64,000 nt of DNA from Raphanus sativus (GCF_000801105.2 NC_079514.1:45264515-45328514), one strand, 5' to 3'; positions 34,113 through 46,580 are shown, numbered from the stretch's first letter. Translations and numbers: made by a program. The notes: generated by a model not told the origin, from the sequence alone.

Positions 34113-34742
34113 GATTCTTGGGTTCACCCCCTACGGTGAACCTATAGATTCACCAACCAATAGGATTTAGTTATTTCAAATTTGACATATTTTGAAAAAG
34201 GAAACAAAATATTGCCAAATTATATTACATTTTAAAAATAAAAAATAAAGTAAAACTAAATAAAATAATACTAAATGCAAAAAATAAGTATTTTTTTCAA
34301 AAAAAAATTAATACCACAAAAAAACAATAATCTCTAAATGTTAAACCCTAAATCCTTTAGTAAACCTTTGGATAAATTATAAAACTTTGATTTAAAAAAA
34401 ACTATCTATAACACAATCAACAAAAAACTATACCCTAAATACTAATCATAAACCCTAAACCTTTGGGTAAACTCTAAACCCTTGGGTAAATCCAAAATTC
34501 TTGGATAAATCTTAAAATTTAAGATTTATTCAAAAATCTAAGATTTAATGTTTGTCGTGAGCGTTAAAAATATTTTTTGAAAATATTTTTTTTTAGATTA
34601 AAAAGTTTTGTTTTTGTGATTAGTATAATTTTTATTTAATTTTTATTTTGAAAGTATAATATAATTCGATAATATTTTGTTTCCTTTTTAAAAAATATTG
34701 AATCTTAAATGACACATTCCTATTGGTTGGTGAACCTCTAGG
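34113..34742. mobile_element. Inverted-repeat element with telomere-like core, copy 3
   Basis: Begins TTCTTGGGTTCACCCCCTA and TTCACCAACCAATAGG and ends CCTATTGGTTGGTGAACCTCTAGGTGA. Shorter than copy 1, with the same core words. The last terminal bases are lost. Confidence 0.6.
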
Positions 34743-35316
34743 TGAGTCAAAGAGGAAACAAAATATATGTTTTACAACACAAGCGAGTCAAAGAGAAAAA
34801 GTGATATATGTGTATGTATTCTTACAACACAAGCGAGTCAAAGAGAAAATTCAAGGTTGGAAACGTTTGGCTCTTGCCATTTATTTGCATGATATTATCA
34901 AAAATTAAACTGTTTGTAATTTATCTTTTAAGTAGATTGTAGAAAGAAAATGTCATTGCATATGAGCTAGCCAATCAGGCTAAATGTAATTCACAAACCA
35001 TGTAATCAAATGGACCAAGACAAGTAATACTTAACTATCGATGAAAGCTGTCGACGACAAAAGAAAGGCTAACTAACTCAAAATAATTCATTGATATGGG
35101 ACCGACACTTTTATTATATCACATGGAAAATACTGTGACATACGATTCGATGTGTGTTTTAAGTTTAACATATGGAAAAGTAGTTGATACGTGCTTAAAC
35201 AAACCCACTTTTTTATCATTTGAAGCTTTATTAGAAATTGCAAACTCAGAAAACAGAGCATCATCCAAACAAACCCCCTTATATCATAGCATTTACTTTA
35301 TAGGGATATATAAATG
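34743..35316. other. 3' side interval of CML9
   Basis: ACAACACAAGCGAGTCAAAG occurs twice (about 34772 and 34825), a short tandem duplication with spacer. The remainder, to the CML9 stop, is AT-rich and should hold its 3' untranslated region. The open frames 34723-34908 and 35096-35320 have no family character. Confidence 0.4.
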
Positions 35317-36201
35317 CTAATAAGAGGCAGCGATCATCATTTTGGAGAACTCGTGGAAAGAGAGAACACCATCGCCATCAAGATCGGCTTCTCGCACCAT
35401 ATGCTCCGCCTCTTCCGCCGTTATCTTCATCCCCATGTCTTTCATTCCTTCTCCCAACTGCATTTGCCCATAAATAAATAGCACACCATCTATATTACCA
35501 CTTATCATGTAACTCTTTGTATATTGTCACTTGTTATGAACATGAAAACCTTTAGTTTAAAATAGTAAAAAAAAAAGAACTTCGAATATAATATTACCAA
35601 TTATTAAGAAACGCTTTGTATATTGTTTCTTTGTTATGACTATATAATCTTTGGTTTAAAATAGTAAAAGAAGAAAATATTACCTCAAGTGCAGATATGA
35701 CACCGTCTCCGTCTCTGTCGAACACTCTAAACACTTCTATCAACTCATCCGATCCCGCTTCCTAAACCAATATTTTCGATTAAATTTTTTGTCTTAAGTT
35801 TATATATATTTATTTTTCACAGTTTTTTAGTGTATATTAATTATACCTGAGAGGTGTTTTGAGCCATTATATACAAGAAATCATCAAAGGTGATGCCTCC
35901 GTTGCCAAAGATATCGACATGGCTCATCATCTCTTGAAGTTGTTCCTCATTTGGATTCTTCCCCATCGACTTCATCACCTTCGTTAGTTTCTCCTTTGTG
36001 ATGAACCCTGTGCCACACGCAACCATATATAAGTCAACTGATTCATCATCATCAATCCGATGATCGATTCTGATAAAAAGAACTGTGTATTATATAGGGA
36101 CAAAAGATACTAAAATCAGACAGACCATCAGAGTCTTTGTCGATGAGACAGAAGGCTTCGTAAAACTCTTGGATCTGCTCATCGGTGAAAGCATCCGCCA
36201 T
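35317..36201 (-). CDS. CML9: Calmodulin-like protein CML9 (CAM9), four exons
   Basis: A small cytosolic calcium sensor with four EF-hands; in Arabidopsis CML9 acts in abscisic acid, salt and defence responses. Exons are 36201-36126, 36007-35847, 35761-35684 and 35457-35317, all with GT and AG junctions, giving exactly 151 residues, the Arabidopsis length. The start reads MADAFTDEQIQEFYEAF. EF1 (21-32) is DKDSDGFITKEK, with lysine in place of the usual glutamate at position 12. EF2 (57-68) is DIFGNGGITFDD, with phenylalanine at position 3. EF3 (94-105) DRDGDGVISALE and EF4 (130-141) DLDGDGVLSFHE are canonical. From memory the EF1 and EF2 oddities also occur in Arabidopsis CML9. No prenylation or membrane motif at the end (MMIAASY). 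Intact. Confidence 0.95.
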
Positions 36202-36514
36202 CTTCGTCGATCACAAAGAAAAGTCAAACCTTTTCTTGATGATTTATCTTTTCTCTTGGTTTGGTTTGTGAAGGAAGATGATGGGGAAGAAAGAGAGCAT
36301 TCCATCTGGATTTAAGTAGATACATGACCTCACACATTTCGTGGCTCTTGCCGCGTCAAAAGTCAACATAAATGACCTTGCGTTTCATTATTCTGTGGAT
36401 TTTTTTTCTAAGACACGACTCCAAGTCACGGGTCAATGTTCAAACTTCTGACTTCTAAGGCTTATTTTCATGGTTTTTGAATTACTAATTAATGATGTAC
36501 GGTTTCTCTATTAA
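36202..36514 (-). promoter_or_regulatory. CML9 upstream region
   Basis: About 310 bases between the start codon and the left end of the copia element. On the minus strand TTGAC cores, the W-box core bound by WRKY factors, occur near 36223 and 36361. A TTTAAAT-like word (complement near 36311) could serve as a TATA box. The insertion of the 4.7-kb copia element about 320 bases upstream caps this promoter. Motif-level evidence only. Confidence 0.45.
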
Positions 36515-36519
36515 AACAT
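36515..36519. repeat. Probable target duplication, left (AACAT)
   Basis: AACAT before the left LTR against AACCT at 41266-41270 after the right LTR: four of five match, consistent with one mutation since insertion. Confidence 0.5.
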
Positions 36520-36794
36520 TATAGTAGCCTAAGATCGAATGTAATAGCAAGATCAATCGTATGTATGCAAACTTTCGTTTACAAAACAGTTCTTCGTTTT
36601 ATATATTTTCTTAACTTCTGTAATGTCTTTTACAACTTGCATCACCTTATATAGGTAACAGGAATCTTAACTTGTCCTATTACAACATGAACTAGGAACT
36701 TATCTTAAACCTAATCCTAATAGACTTTAGTTATTCAATCTTTCCTTTTATGAATAACTTGCTTCTTAAGCTAACTCGTGAAGCTTATCCAACA
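36520..36794 (-). repeat. 3' LTR of the disabled copia element
   Basis: 275 bp; differs from 40991-41265 at five sites, for example TTTACAAAACAG against TTTATAAAACAG and CTCGTGAAG against CTCTTGAAG. Confidence 0.9.
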
Positions 36795-39700
36795 TTCTTC
36801 CTTCTAAGCTTCAAGCCATACTTGCTTAAGTCTTGAACTTGAATCAACTCCCTCATCTCTTTGAATTTGATCTTTGCTAGTGCTTTGGTTAGAATGTCTG
36901 CGCGTTGCTCTGTTCCGGGTACATGTTCCACATCAATCAGTCCTCGTTCTACACATTCTCTGATGAAATGAAACCGCTTATGGATGTGTTTACTGCGCCT
37001 GTGAAGAACTGGATTCTTTGCTAAAGCTATAGCTGATTTATTATCCACACGAACCAGTGTTCTTTCATTCTTCTTTCCTGTGATCTCAGTCATCAACTCC
37101 TGAAGCCAGATAGCTTGTTTAGCAGCTTCTGTTGCCGCCATGTACTCGGCTTCACACGAAGATAGGGCCACTACGTCTTGTTTCTGTGAACACCAAGAGA
37201 CTTGCGTGTCATCGAGGCAAAACAAGTGTCCCGAGTACTCTTTCCATCATCTGGATCAGTGTTATGACTGCTATCACTGAAACCTATTAGCTTCTGAGTT
37301 CCTCCACACTTAAACAACAAACCGAAACCTTTAGTGCCTTTTAAATATCTCAAAACCTGTTTTAATGCATCACCATGAGACTTTCGTGGTGAGTGCATAT
37401 ACTTGCTTAGTATTCCCACAGAGAATGCCAAGTCTGGTCTTGTATGCATCAGATATCTCAGACAACCTATCCTTCTTCTATACAACGTAGCATCGATCTC
37501 TGGTTCATCCAGCGCTTTAGAGAGTTGCAGACCAAATTCCATTGGTATGTGAGTCGCGTTGCAGTCGTCCATTCCTGCCTCCTTGAGTATACGCAAAGCA
37601 TAAGCTTCTTGATTGATCGCAATACCTACAGAACTCTGCTTTACTTCCATTCCGAGATAATATGTTAAGACTCCTAGATCAGACATCTCGAACTGCTGTG
37701 ACATTGAGACCTTGAAATCTTTTATCTCTTTTATGGAGTTTCCCGTAACAAAGAGATCATCAACATATATTGCCACAATGAGTAGCTTATCTTTATCTTC
37801 TCTGCGATATACTGAGCTCTCCTTTGCACACTTGTTGAACCTTAATCGTTTCAGGACACGATCAAGCTTTGTGTTCCAGGCACGTGGTGCCTGCTTTAGA
37901 CCGTATAACGCTTTTGAAAGTTTGAAAACCTCATGTTCTTCTCCCTTCTTTTCAAACCCTTCAGGTTGAGATACGTAGACATCTTCGTTCAACTCTCCGT
38001 GTAAGAAAGCCATTTTGACGTCTAGGTGATGAATTTCCCATTGATTTGATGCAGCCAAACCAATTAGTAGTCGTATAGTCTCTAGTCGAGCCACTGGTGC
38101 GAAAACTTCGTCATAATCGATTCCATGTTCTTGAACGTATCCTTTGGCGACCAACCTTGCTTTGAACTTGATGATTGTGTCGTCTGCGTTCCTTTTGATC
38201 TTGAAGATCCATTTAAGACCTATGACTTTTACTCCAGCCGGTTTATCAACAAGTGACCACGTTTTGTTCTTGTTGATAGAGGTGATTTCATCTTCACAAG
38301 CCATCGTCCATCGCTTGTCGTCTTTGGCTTCATGAAAACTTGTCGGTTCATCATTAATAGACAGAAGTAGCATCTCGCATTCTATCTTTGCAAGTAGAAT
38401 GTAGTCTTTAAGATAGTCTGGTTTGTTTATCTGTCGTGATGAACGCCTCAAATCTTGTACTTGATTGCCTCCTTCATTCGAAACAGAGTCACTTCTCTCT
38501 GTTTCTGTTTCTACAGACTCTGTTTTTACAGACTCTGTTTCTGCCTTTTCCGGTTCTGCAACTGAGCCTGTTTCAGGAAGAAGTCCTCCACTGTAACGAC
38601 CACTGCCACTATCTTCTGTAGCTCCCCACGTCATGTGAAACATGCCTGGTTCACTCTGAGCTTCTTTGCTTTCTCCCTTCCAATTCCAGCAAACCTCTTC
38701 TTTAAGGATCACATCTCGGCTTACAACAATTTTCTTTGTATCAGGGTTGTATAGTCAATATGCTTTAGTTCCAGGTTCAATACCAAGGTGAACTAAAGCT
38801 TGTGATCTGTCATCAAGCTTCCTTAGATGACCAGCATCAATCTTGGCATGAGCCATACAACCAAATACTTGTATATGTGATAAGCTCGGTTTCTTGCCCT
38901 TGATACATTCATAAGGAGTTTGATTCTTCAAAGCCCTTGTAGGGACTCTATTGATCAAATATGTGGCGTGTCGTACCGCCTCTCCCCATAAATAGTTAGG
39001 CATGTTCATTGCTTTCAACATGCTTCGAGTCATCTCCATCAGTGTGCGGTTTCTCCGTTCAACCACTCCGTTCTGTTGTGGAGTGTACGGAGCGGTTAAG
39101 TGTCGTCTTATTCCGTTGTCATTGCAGTACTCTTAAAACTGATGTGAAGTAAATCCACCTCCTCTGTCCGTACGCAATGTCACTATCTCTTTCTCAAAAT
39201 CCTTCTCCACAAGATTCTTAAAAGTCTTAAATCGACTAAAAGCTTCACTTTTTTCTTTTAGTAGTATAGACCACATATATCTTGTGCAGTCATCGATAAT
39301 GACAAAGATGTATCTGTTCTGAGAGAGAGTAGTTGGTGATATAGGACCACATAAGTCAGTGTGTAGCAGTTCTAAAGCTCTTGATGATCTGAATGACGAG
39401 GCCTTTGGGAAGGGTTGTCGTATTTGTTTGCCTACCAAGCAAGAATCACAGAGTTGCTTCATTTCACCAATCTCCGGCAAACCGATAACCATTCCATGAG
39501 TCGCAATTGCCTTTATGGTTTTGAAGCTGATATGCCCAAGTCTAGCATGCCATTGCCATGGTTCCTCCTTTATCTTAGCCTGAAGGCACGCTGCTCGTCC
39601 GACTTTCAACTTTATCTTGTAGAGTCTATTCGGAGTTCACTGTACTCTAGCCAGTAGTTTTCCTTTTGAATCTCTTATCGTTAGGAAGTGATCTTTCATT

Positions 39701-40935
39701 CGGATATCACAACCTTGTTCAGTCGCTTGTCCCAAACTCAAGATGTTACTCTTCAGGTTTGGTATGTAATAGATATCAGTCAAGAGCTTCTGTTCACCGG
39801 TCTTTGCTTCAAACAGAATTGACCCTTTCCCATCGATATCAACATATGATCCATCTCCAAACTTCACTTTACCTTTTATATTCTCGTTTAGCTCAGAGAA
39901 ATATGACCTTTGACCCGTCATGTGATTGCTAGCTCCGTTGTCTAGATACCACACTCCATCTTCTTTCTTATCTTCTTCAAAAGTCTTCGGTAAGATCTTG
40001 TCTTCGTTAAGGTACACAAGTTCATGTAGATACAACGCCACTTCAGCTGTTTCTGTTTCGGTTTTGTTCAACTCTTGTGTATCTTCTTTCTTTTCAGGGC
40101 ACACTGATTTAAAGTGTCCCTTTTTCTTGCAGTTGAAGCAAACAATCTGAGAGTAGTCCTTCTTTTCTTTGTTTCCTTCTCCAGAGCTACTTCTACCGCG
40201 TCCTCGGCCACCATTACTACGCCCACGGCCACGGTTCCAACCTCTTCCTCGTCCTCTTGAACTCTGATTGTACGAGGCTTCTGTACTTGCGAAAAGAAGG
40301 TTGTTTTGTTGATCATATGCAGTCTTGCCTTTAACACGTTCTTCGTATGCTTTGAGTCTTCCTGTAATATCTTCAAAGGAAGTTTTATTTAAATCAAGCA
40401 TCTGTTCTATCGAAGCTGTAATGTGAATGAACTTCATTGGTAGACTGTTGAGTAGTTTCTTCACGAGCTTTGGTTGATCAATCTTCTGTCCCAACGAGGC
40501 CGCTTTTGATGCAAGTTCAGTTAGCTTGCTCGTGAATGTATCAATACTGTCAGAGTCTTCCATGTTTAAGCGATCGAATTCATTCATTAGTGTTTACAAT
40601 CTTGCTTCTTTTACACGTTCAACACCTACGTTTTTTGTTTTGATTGATTCCCAGATTTCCTTAGGAGTATCGTCATCTCCAAATTGCATTACCAGAGTTT
40701 CAGGTACTGATTGATACAGCAGTACAATCACCATATTTATCTTGTCTTCATCCTCTGTTCCTGGATCAATCGCCTCCCATACCTTATGAAGCTTAAAGAG
40801 AGCTTTCATCTTTTTCACCCAGACATTGTAATTTGTCGTCGAAAGCATAGGACAAACCACTGTACTTGGAACATCTTCTCTTCTTCCTAGTGCATTCGGA
40901 GACTTTACTTCTGTCAAGTCTTTAGTATCAGCCAT
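36785..40935 (-). pseudogene. Copia gag-pol polyprotein with stops and a frameshift
   Basis: Reading leftward from 40935: Gag (MADTKDLTEV, UBN2 core, RG-rich basic patch near 40200, CCHC knuckle CFNCKKKGHFKSVC); protease motif YLDNGASNHMTG near 39940; integrase zinc finger (HARLGHIS, CDSCLVGK) and catalytic core (HTDLCGP, VERRNRTLMEM); reverse transcriptase with AFLHGELNEDVYV, YGLKQAPRAW and YVDDLF; RNase H with ALSSCEAEYMAATEA and ADILTKALA. Breaks: stops near 40594, 39637, 39133 and 38755, and a frameshift near 37215 between reverse transcriptase and RNase H. Sense continues on both sides of each break, so the breaks are mutations in what was one frame of roughly 1380 codons. The C-terminal part runs to a stop near 36785, just before the LTR. 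Confidence 0.9.
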
Positions 40936-40990
40936 GGATACCTTCTTCTTGTCTTCTCAGATACGAATAACCTAGAGCTCTGATACCAAA

Positions 40991-41265
40991 TATAGTAGCC
41001 TAAGATCGAATGTAATAGCAAGATCAATCGTATGTATGCAAACTTTCGTTTATAAAACAGTTCTTCGTTTTATATATTCTCTTAACTTCTGTAATGTCTC
41101 TTACAACTTGCATCACCTTATATAGGTAACAGGAATTTTAACTTGTCCTATTACAACATGAACTAGGAACTTATCTTAAACCTAATCCTAATAGACTTTA
41201 GTTATTCAATCTTTCCTTTTATGAATAACTTGCTTCTTAAGCTAACTCTTGAAGCTTATCCAACA
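40991..41265 (-). repeat. 5' LTR of the disabled copia element
   Basis: 275-bp partner of 36520-36794. As the 5' LTR it would hold the element's promoter, reading away from the WD40 gene and toward CML9. Confidence 0.9.
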
Positions 41266-41270
41266 AACCT

Positions 41271-42090
41271 TTGATTACACATCTTTTAGTTAGGATCTTG
41301 AAGTATTGATCACGTCTGAGGAGTGAGGAGTCAAGCGTTTAAAAGTCTCACAATAGGAGCAAGTTGCATTTGGCATTCAATTATTTAGACAGGGTTAACT
41401 ACACTTTCAGAAAATACTTGTTTTTGAGAAAGAAAAAGTTCGGTTTCAGTTTCTTGATTTAGGTTTCTGTTGTCCTGATAAGTAATAATAGGGCATTCAA
41501 TTATTTAGACAGGATTAACTACACTTTCAAGAAATATTGTCTTTGAGAAAGAAAAAATAGGTTTCAGTTTCTTGATCCCATTAGTCATTTGTGACGAAAC
41601 AAATTTGAAACTTCAAATACATTTTTTAATTCTTTCATTCCAAGATGACTATTATCAATCATAATTGTCAAACTTGAGTATTTTCAAAATATATGCAGTA
41701 ATAGACTTGTTTTATGGCAATCTACAAAAAGAAATGATTATTTAGGTACACAAAGAAAACAGGAAAATTGTCATTTAAGTCCCCAAATTTCTAATTTTGT
41801 TGAAAAGCATGAACTTCTTCTTGGATCATTTTAAACCTCAATTTATCTTGACTATCCATTTATATCTCTAATATATTTTGACTAAACCATTTTTAAGATG
41901 CCGTAACAATGGTTAGCAAATTGATTTAACGGAGTTAACGACCATTTCTAATTCCTGTCAAAACTTTCTTAAATTCGTTTTAAATTTTTAAAACGTTCCT
42001 CCACAGATTCAAACCCATGACCAGAGATGCAAATACAGCAAAGTCAAACCACTGGACTACTTACAATTTAATTAACTAGTACAGATACTA
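41271..42090. other. Interval with a short duplication and a SINE-like fragment
   Basis: GCATTCAATTATTTAGACAGG with AACTACACTTTC occurs at about 41372 and 41492, a direct duplication of roughly 90 bases. Near 41998-42060, on the minus strand, CAGTGGTTTGACTTTG and, after a spacer, GGTCATGGGTTTGAATCTG look like boxes A and B of a tRNA-derived SINE, related to the one at 44060. No gene. Confidence 0.45.
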
Positions 42091-42660
42091 AGCCCCTATA
42101 TATTAAAGGAGAAATATTTAAAAAGTTATAACATGTAGTTTGTACTAAATAAAAAAATGTCATACTCAGTTGTCACGTAATTGAAATGCTAATTTTGCTT
42201 ATGTGGCGGTTTGAGAATCAATTGAGAATTTTGTTGGTCCAAAATTAAATTGCTAAAGAATTTTATATTATATAGTACGTCCATTATAGACCATTTATTT
42301 ATCAAATTGAAATTTATTATCTATTTTTTTCTTAAATAAAACATACGGAATTAACTAATGTGATTAAAATATATATATGACAATTAATGATTTTAAAATA
42401 AAGATTTGCTAACAATCTGTATACTTTCTATCATTTTGTTTAATTTTTTATTATTAAATAAATTATACAATTACATTAATCATATAACAAAAATATAGAT
42501 TTTTGAATATGTTGCATTTGATATTTTCAAAACGAGTATAAATTACTAAAACTGTTAAAAGTCTCACATAAACTTTTGTTATCAAAATTTTTTTTAAGTA
42601 ATAAGATAAAATGATTATCCAACCATATGAATAAATAATTTTATTTAATAGGTGTTTATG

Positions 42661-42697
<37 letters not shown>

Positions 42698-43658
42698 CAT
42701 ACCGTTTAAATTAAACTATTTATCATAAAAATACATATTTATATTGATATTTTCAATGAACATATACTGAAAATTTAATATTTTGAAATTTTCATTGTTT
42801 TTTTTAAAATGATTATAAATTATTGAAACCACTAAACATCCCACATTAAAAAACAATTTGTTGGTCTAAAATATTGTTACATAATATGCAAATAATCATA
42901 AAATCATATGAGTAGAGACCTCATTTAATAAATATCCATATTAAAAGTATACTATACATCTATGTTAATATCATTTAAATTTAATTATGCATCATATACA
43001 TAGATAAGATTGATTTTGATATATTAAATAAGTAAAAAATCAGTTACTATTATGTAATAAATCGGCGTGCACATATAAATTATGCATCATACACATATAG
43101 TCAGTTACTATTATCTTATTTATTCTGCACAAGATGCATATCTTAACCTAAGTATGTATCTCTTTAATAATTTTAAATCTTAAACATTTCTAAATCTTAG
43201 GTCAAAACAAAAGAACAAATGAGAATAAACTCCAAAATCAATATTTATATCAAGCAATAACCAACATGAAAAAAACGACATAAAAAAGAAAAATATTGAA
43301 AAATATAGGATTGACAAGTGAACATAACCTTCTTATAATCATAATTAACTTTTATATAGCTAAATCATGATATAAAACCGAGCTGACATAGTTACATTAT
43401 AACCAAATAGTAGGCATGAGATTCTTCGGCCTAAATGTTAGGTTCTTATGCAATAAGTGATTTTTTGACCCAAAATATTTTTAAAAATGAAATCAGCTAA
43501 TCAGTAAACAAATTATGTAACTAACAAAAAGTTTTAAAAAATGGTTTAAGGGCCAAAAATATTGATTTGATCAAGAATATAAGTTTTATTTTAATACAAT
43601 ATTTCTTAAATAATGTTCATATATATTCACCATGCGCAAAGCGCAAGTCTTATCCTAG
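42091..43658 (+). mobile_element. Non-autonomous Helitron
   Basis: Ends ATGCGCAAAGCGCAAGTCTTATCCTAG at 43658 before a T. The GCGCAAAGCGC hairpin lies about 10 bases before the CTAG end, as in Brassicaceae Helitrons. The 5' end is near CCCTATATATTAAAGGAG at about 42091, less sure. No Rep/helicase frame. A long TA tract occurs at about 42664-42695. Confidence 0.55.
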
Positions 43659-44039
43659 TCTCTCTTAAAATATATAACGGCGTTTTACAATGGCAGCAAT
43701 GCTAAACCACTAGACTACTTATAATATTATTAAATTTAAAAGATACTAATCTCTGTTAGACTACATAATATCGTTTTCAAATCTAATAAACCCCAACTTC
43801 TTTTTTCTTCAAACCTAAATCCTTAGTTATGAGAAAAGAGAAATGTGAACAGAACTTTGAAAGAATGATAAGAAACAAATTACCAATGACCAAACAGAGA
43901 GAATGTTGAATTCGTGGGTGAAGGAAGTGCGGCTCATAGAGAATATGCTCGAGAAGAAGGGATCTGGGATGAAGAGAGGATTCACAATCTATTATCTTCA
44001 GATGACGGTGAAATTAATAATAATAATTATTAGTATCTA

Positions 44040-44171
44040 TACTAGTTAATAAAATTATAAGTATCTCAGTGGTTCGGCTTTGTTGTATTTGTACCTCCGG
44101 TCGCGGGTTCGAATCCGTGGAGGAACATTTAGAAAAAAGAGTTTCAGAAGGATTTAACAAAAAAAAAAAAT
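44040..44171 (+). mobile_element. tRNA-derived SINE-like element with poly(A)
   Basis: Box-A-like TCTCAGTGGTTCGGC (about 44066), box-B-like GCGGGTTCGAATCCGTGG (about 44103-44120), then a short body and an A12 tract at about 44160. Related on the opposite strand to 41998-42060. No clean target duplication, so edges are approximate. Confidence 0.5.
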
Positions 44172-44514
44172 TGGTCACTAATATAGTTAAATCAATCTGT
44201 TAACCAATGTAACGGAAGATAAGTTGAGGTTTCAAATGGTCTACGAAGAAGTTCATGGTTTTTTCAACCATACTCAAGCAAAAAAAAGAACTACATTAAC
44301 TTATGTTGATTATGAATGACCCCATTTCGAAGAAGTACAGGTGTTAATAGTGATTGTTATTTGAAAATTTTGTCTAATGGTAAAAGAGCGTCTAGTAGGC
44401 ATTTTGTCACTTAGGTTTAATTCTCGTGCTGGAAGGGAATACAGTATTTACATTTTTTGGTTCCCAACAAAAAGATTAGACCACTTTTAAACTTTTGAAA
44501 TCATTTTCCCTTCT

Positions 44515-45770
44515 TTCTTAAACACTATCCTCTCTACTTTCTTTCGACCACAACTCAAACCCTAGCCACACTATTTTCGCTGGCGGCCGCTGCATCTGAC
44601 GGCAGTCGCCAGAAACCCGTTATCGTCTTTGGCTTCTTATCTTTTCGGTGGTTTTCTCTCGTGCGTCACAGCTCAGATCTTTTTCTCTTTGAGCTCTCCT
44701 GATGTTGTTAATGGCGGTGGATGGCCTCCTCGCCATATCTACCGCTATTCTCCATTGTTATCCAGTTTTCCCTTGTTGTTTCTCTTCTCCTAAGAGTTTG
44801 ATGACGTGTGGGCTATTGGTTTCACCTTCATTCTCAGATCCAGGATTTTGACGTGGTGAGTCGGTGGTTGTGCTCTGTTTGAGCATGGGTGAGTTGGATG
44901 TGTCGTCTACTCATCAGTCTTGGCGACCTCTGATTTTGTACAAGTCTCTGTCTCCACTGGAAGTCCTCAGAGAAGCGTCACATTTGAGGGGCAGTTCTTT
45001 CCTCTCTAAACTTTCGGTGGAAACGTGTGAGGTGCAGGCTTGTCCTTGTCATGAAGCTCCGGTTTTGTAATGAATTGTTTGTGTATGCTTGTTGTCTCTG
45101 TTTTTTTGTGACAGATTGGCCATATGTTGCATTAGCTTGGAGTTCATTCCTCACCATTGGTCCTACATTACAGTGACTGCTCGTCATAAGAGTGGGATGG
45201 ATAGTCTGGCTGGAGGCATGGTGACAGTTATGAAGGCTTTTTTCTTTTCTAAGAGTGGTTTCTCTGGAGGTTGGGGTACCTCCATGTCTGTCTTAAAAAA
45301 ACTCTATATGAGCTTTTGGTTCATCTTACACCGGTCACAGTTGAAAAGTTTAGAGATAACAATTTTGAGCTTCTCTTTCGAACGACGGCATTATCAGTTA
45401 GAATCTCTTCCTCGTGTCACCACTGTTTATTGTTTAGCCGAGAAATGAATTCGTGTTTAGATTCTCTAGTTTGGTTTGTGTATGGTCGAAGCTGTAGGAA
45501 CCGTAGCTTCAAGGTTGAGAGCGTATTTCTACCGATAGCTCGCAGCAATTGAGTTATCACCTCATTCTTTACCATTGATTTTGGTCTAAGCTCTCTTCGT
45601 TGTTATTTACCTCTAAGTTGTCTTCTTAACTGCTTTTGTTCTGATTAAGTTATTGTGTGTAGCTGTTTATTTAGTTAGATTATGCATTTTTTTGCTACTT
45701 GTCTTTTTGTTTCTCTGTCTACTATTAGCTTTTTGTAATATCTGTCAAAAATAAAAATAAAATTGTATAA
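44515..45770 (+). mobile_element. Possible non-coding retroposon
   Basis: About 1.2 kb of higher GC than its surroundings. It starts near TCTTTCGACCACAACTC and ends with TTTTTGTAATATCTGTC followed by an A-rich AAAAATAAAAATAAAA tract near 45750. Short open frames (44864-45070, 45089-45448 and 45271-45552) overlap in several registers without family character. The layout, GC-rich body with no long frame and an A-rich tail, resembles Sadhu-like or decayed LINE retroposons. A captured gene piece is also possible. Confidence 0.35.
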
Positions 45771-46074
45771 TAACTAACATTTTTACAAAAAAAAAGGTTT
45801 GAAAGTATATTAAAATGTCTTGTTTGTTACAATGTTGAAACGCCAATCACATGGTTACAAATGTATTGTCACTACAGTAGGATTTAAAATAACATATAAA
45901 TGGGCTTCACAATAAAAAAGACAATTGAGGTTTGAAATTTTTTGATTATCTTGTGACTAGCTAGTAGTTATTAGATAATTGCGTAAATGCACTTCTAACT
46001 AGCCACTACTCTGGCGCTAAACTGACTATAGAGGGAAGTTTAAGATGCGGTGTAAATATCTGTAAATGGGTGTG

Positions 46075-46580
46075 AATCAGCATTGCCATTTTAGTATCTA
46101 GATCCATTCCTTGATTTAGATCTGTTCTTTTGTTTTATTACTTACCAAATAAGGACAACTCATCAAATGAAGAAAGAACAGGGAATGTTTGATTTGGCAG
46201 ATAAGATCTGATTTATAATTGGAGTCACGTGAACCTACACTCCCATTCTGTTTTAGCTAGTTGCAGATATGTCATTTGTTTCCCCAAATCTTTACTTTTT
46301 AGTTACTTTCAATGCTGTTTCATAATTATTGTAACTAAATGTTCCATTACATCACACTAGTTTATGTTTCATTTTAGAGCCTATGTCTTGATTTCCGTGT
46401 TAAATAGCAGAATTCCCTGAAAATTATGTCTTCTCCCATGAATAATAACTTCATGCATGTTCGTAGACAAAGAATGGGGAAGGCCAAACAGAAAATGACA
46501 ATACAAGTTAGCATCAAATCGAGTATGCTCCATTGATCCGATCTCGCAAAACGTAAACAAAAATTGAGCATGTTTCAAAT
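46075..46580. repeat. Direct segmental duplication, copy 1
   Basis: Matches 47464-47955 over most of its length in the same order: GCATTGCCATTTT, GGACAACTCA, GGGAATGTTTGATTTGG, CACACTAGTTTATG, CCCTGAAAATT(A/T)TGTCTTCTCCCA and CTCCATTGATC. Differences are many, so the event is old. Confidence 0.8.

Larger units (their letters stand above)
36520..41265 (-). mobile_element. Full-length but disabled copia LTR retrotransposon
   Basis: 275-bp LTRs at 36520-36794 and 40991-41265 differ at five positions that I counted. On the minus strand the LTR begins TGTTGGATAAGC and ends GGCTACTATA. The primer site GGTATCAGAGC lies beside the right LTR (about 40977-40988), and a purine-rich AGAAGGAAGAA lies inside the left one. 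The gag-pol order protease, integrase, reverse transcriptase, RNase H is that of Ty1/copia. The coding region has in-frame stops and a frameshift, so it cannot move by itself. It sits between CML9 and the WD40 gene. Confidence 0.92.

Noticed and set aside
36090..36315. Open frames over the CML9 first exon
   Set aside because: They run through the exon 1 splice donor or on the opposite strand; the spliced CML9 model explains the sequence.
37444..40714. Plus-strand open frames in the copia element
   Set aside because: All lie opposite clear gag-pol sense on the minus strand.
42664..42695. Regulatory TA-rich element
   Set aside because: A simple (TA)n tract within a Helitron; similar tracts occur near 16930 and 55445.
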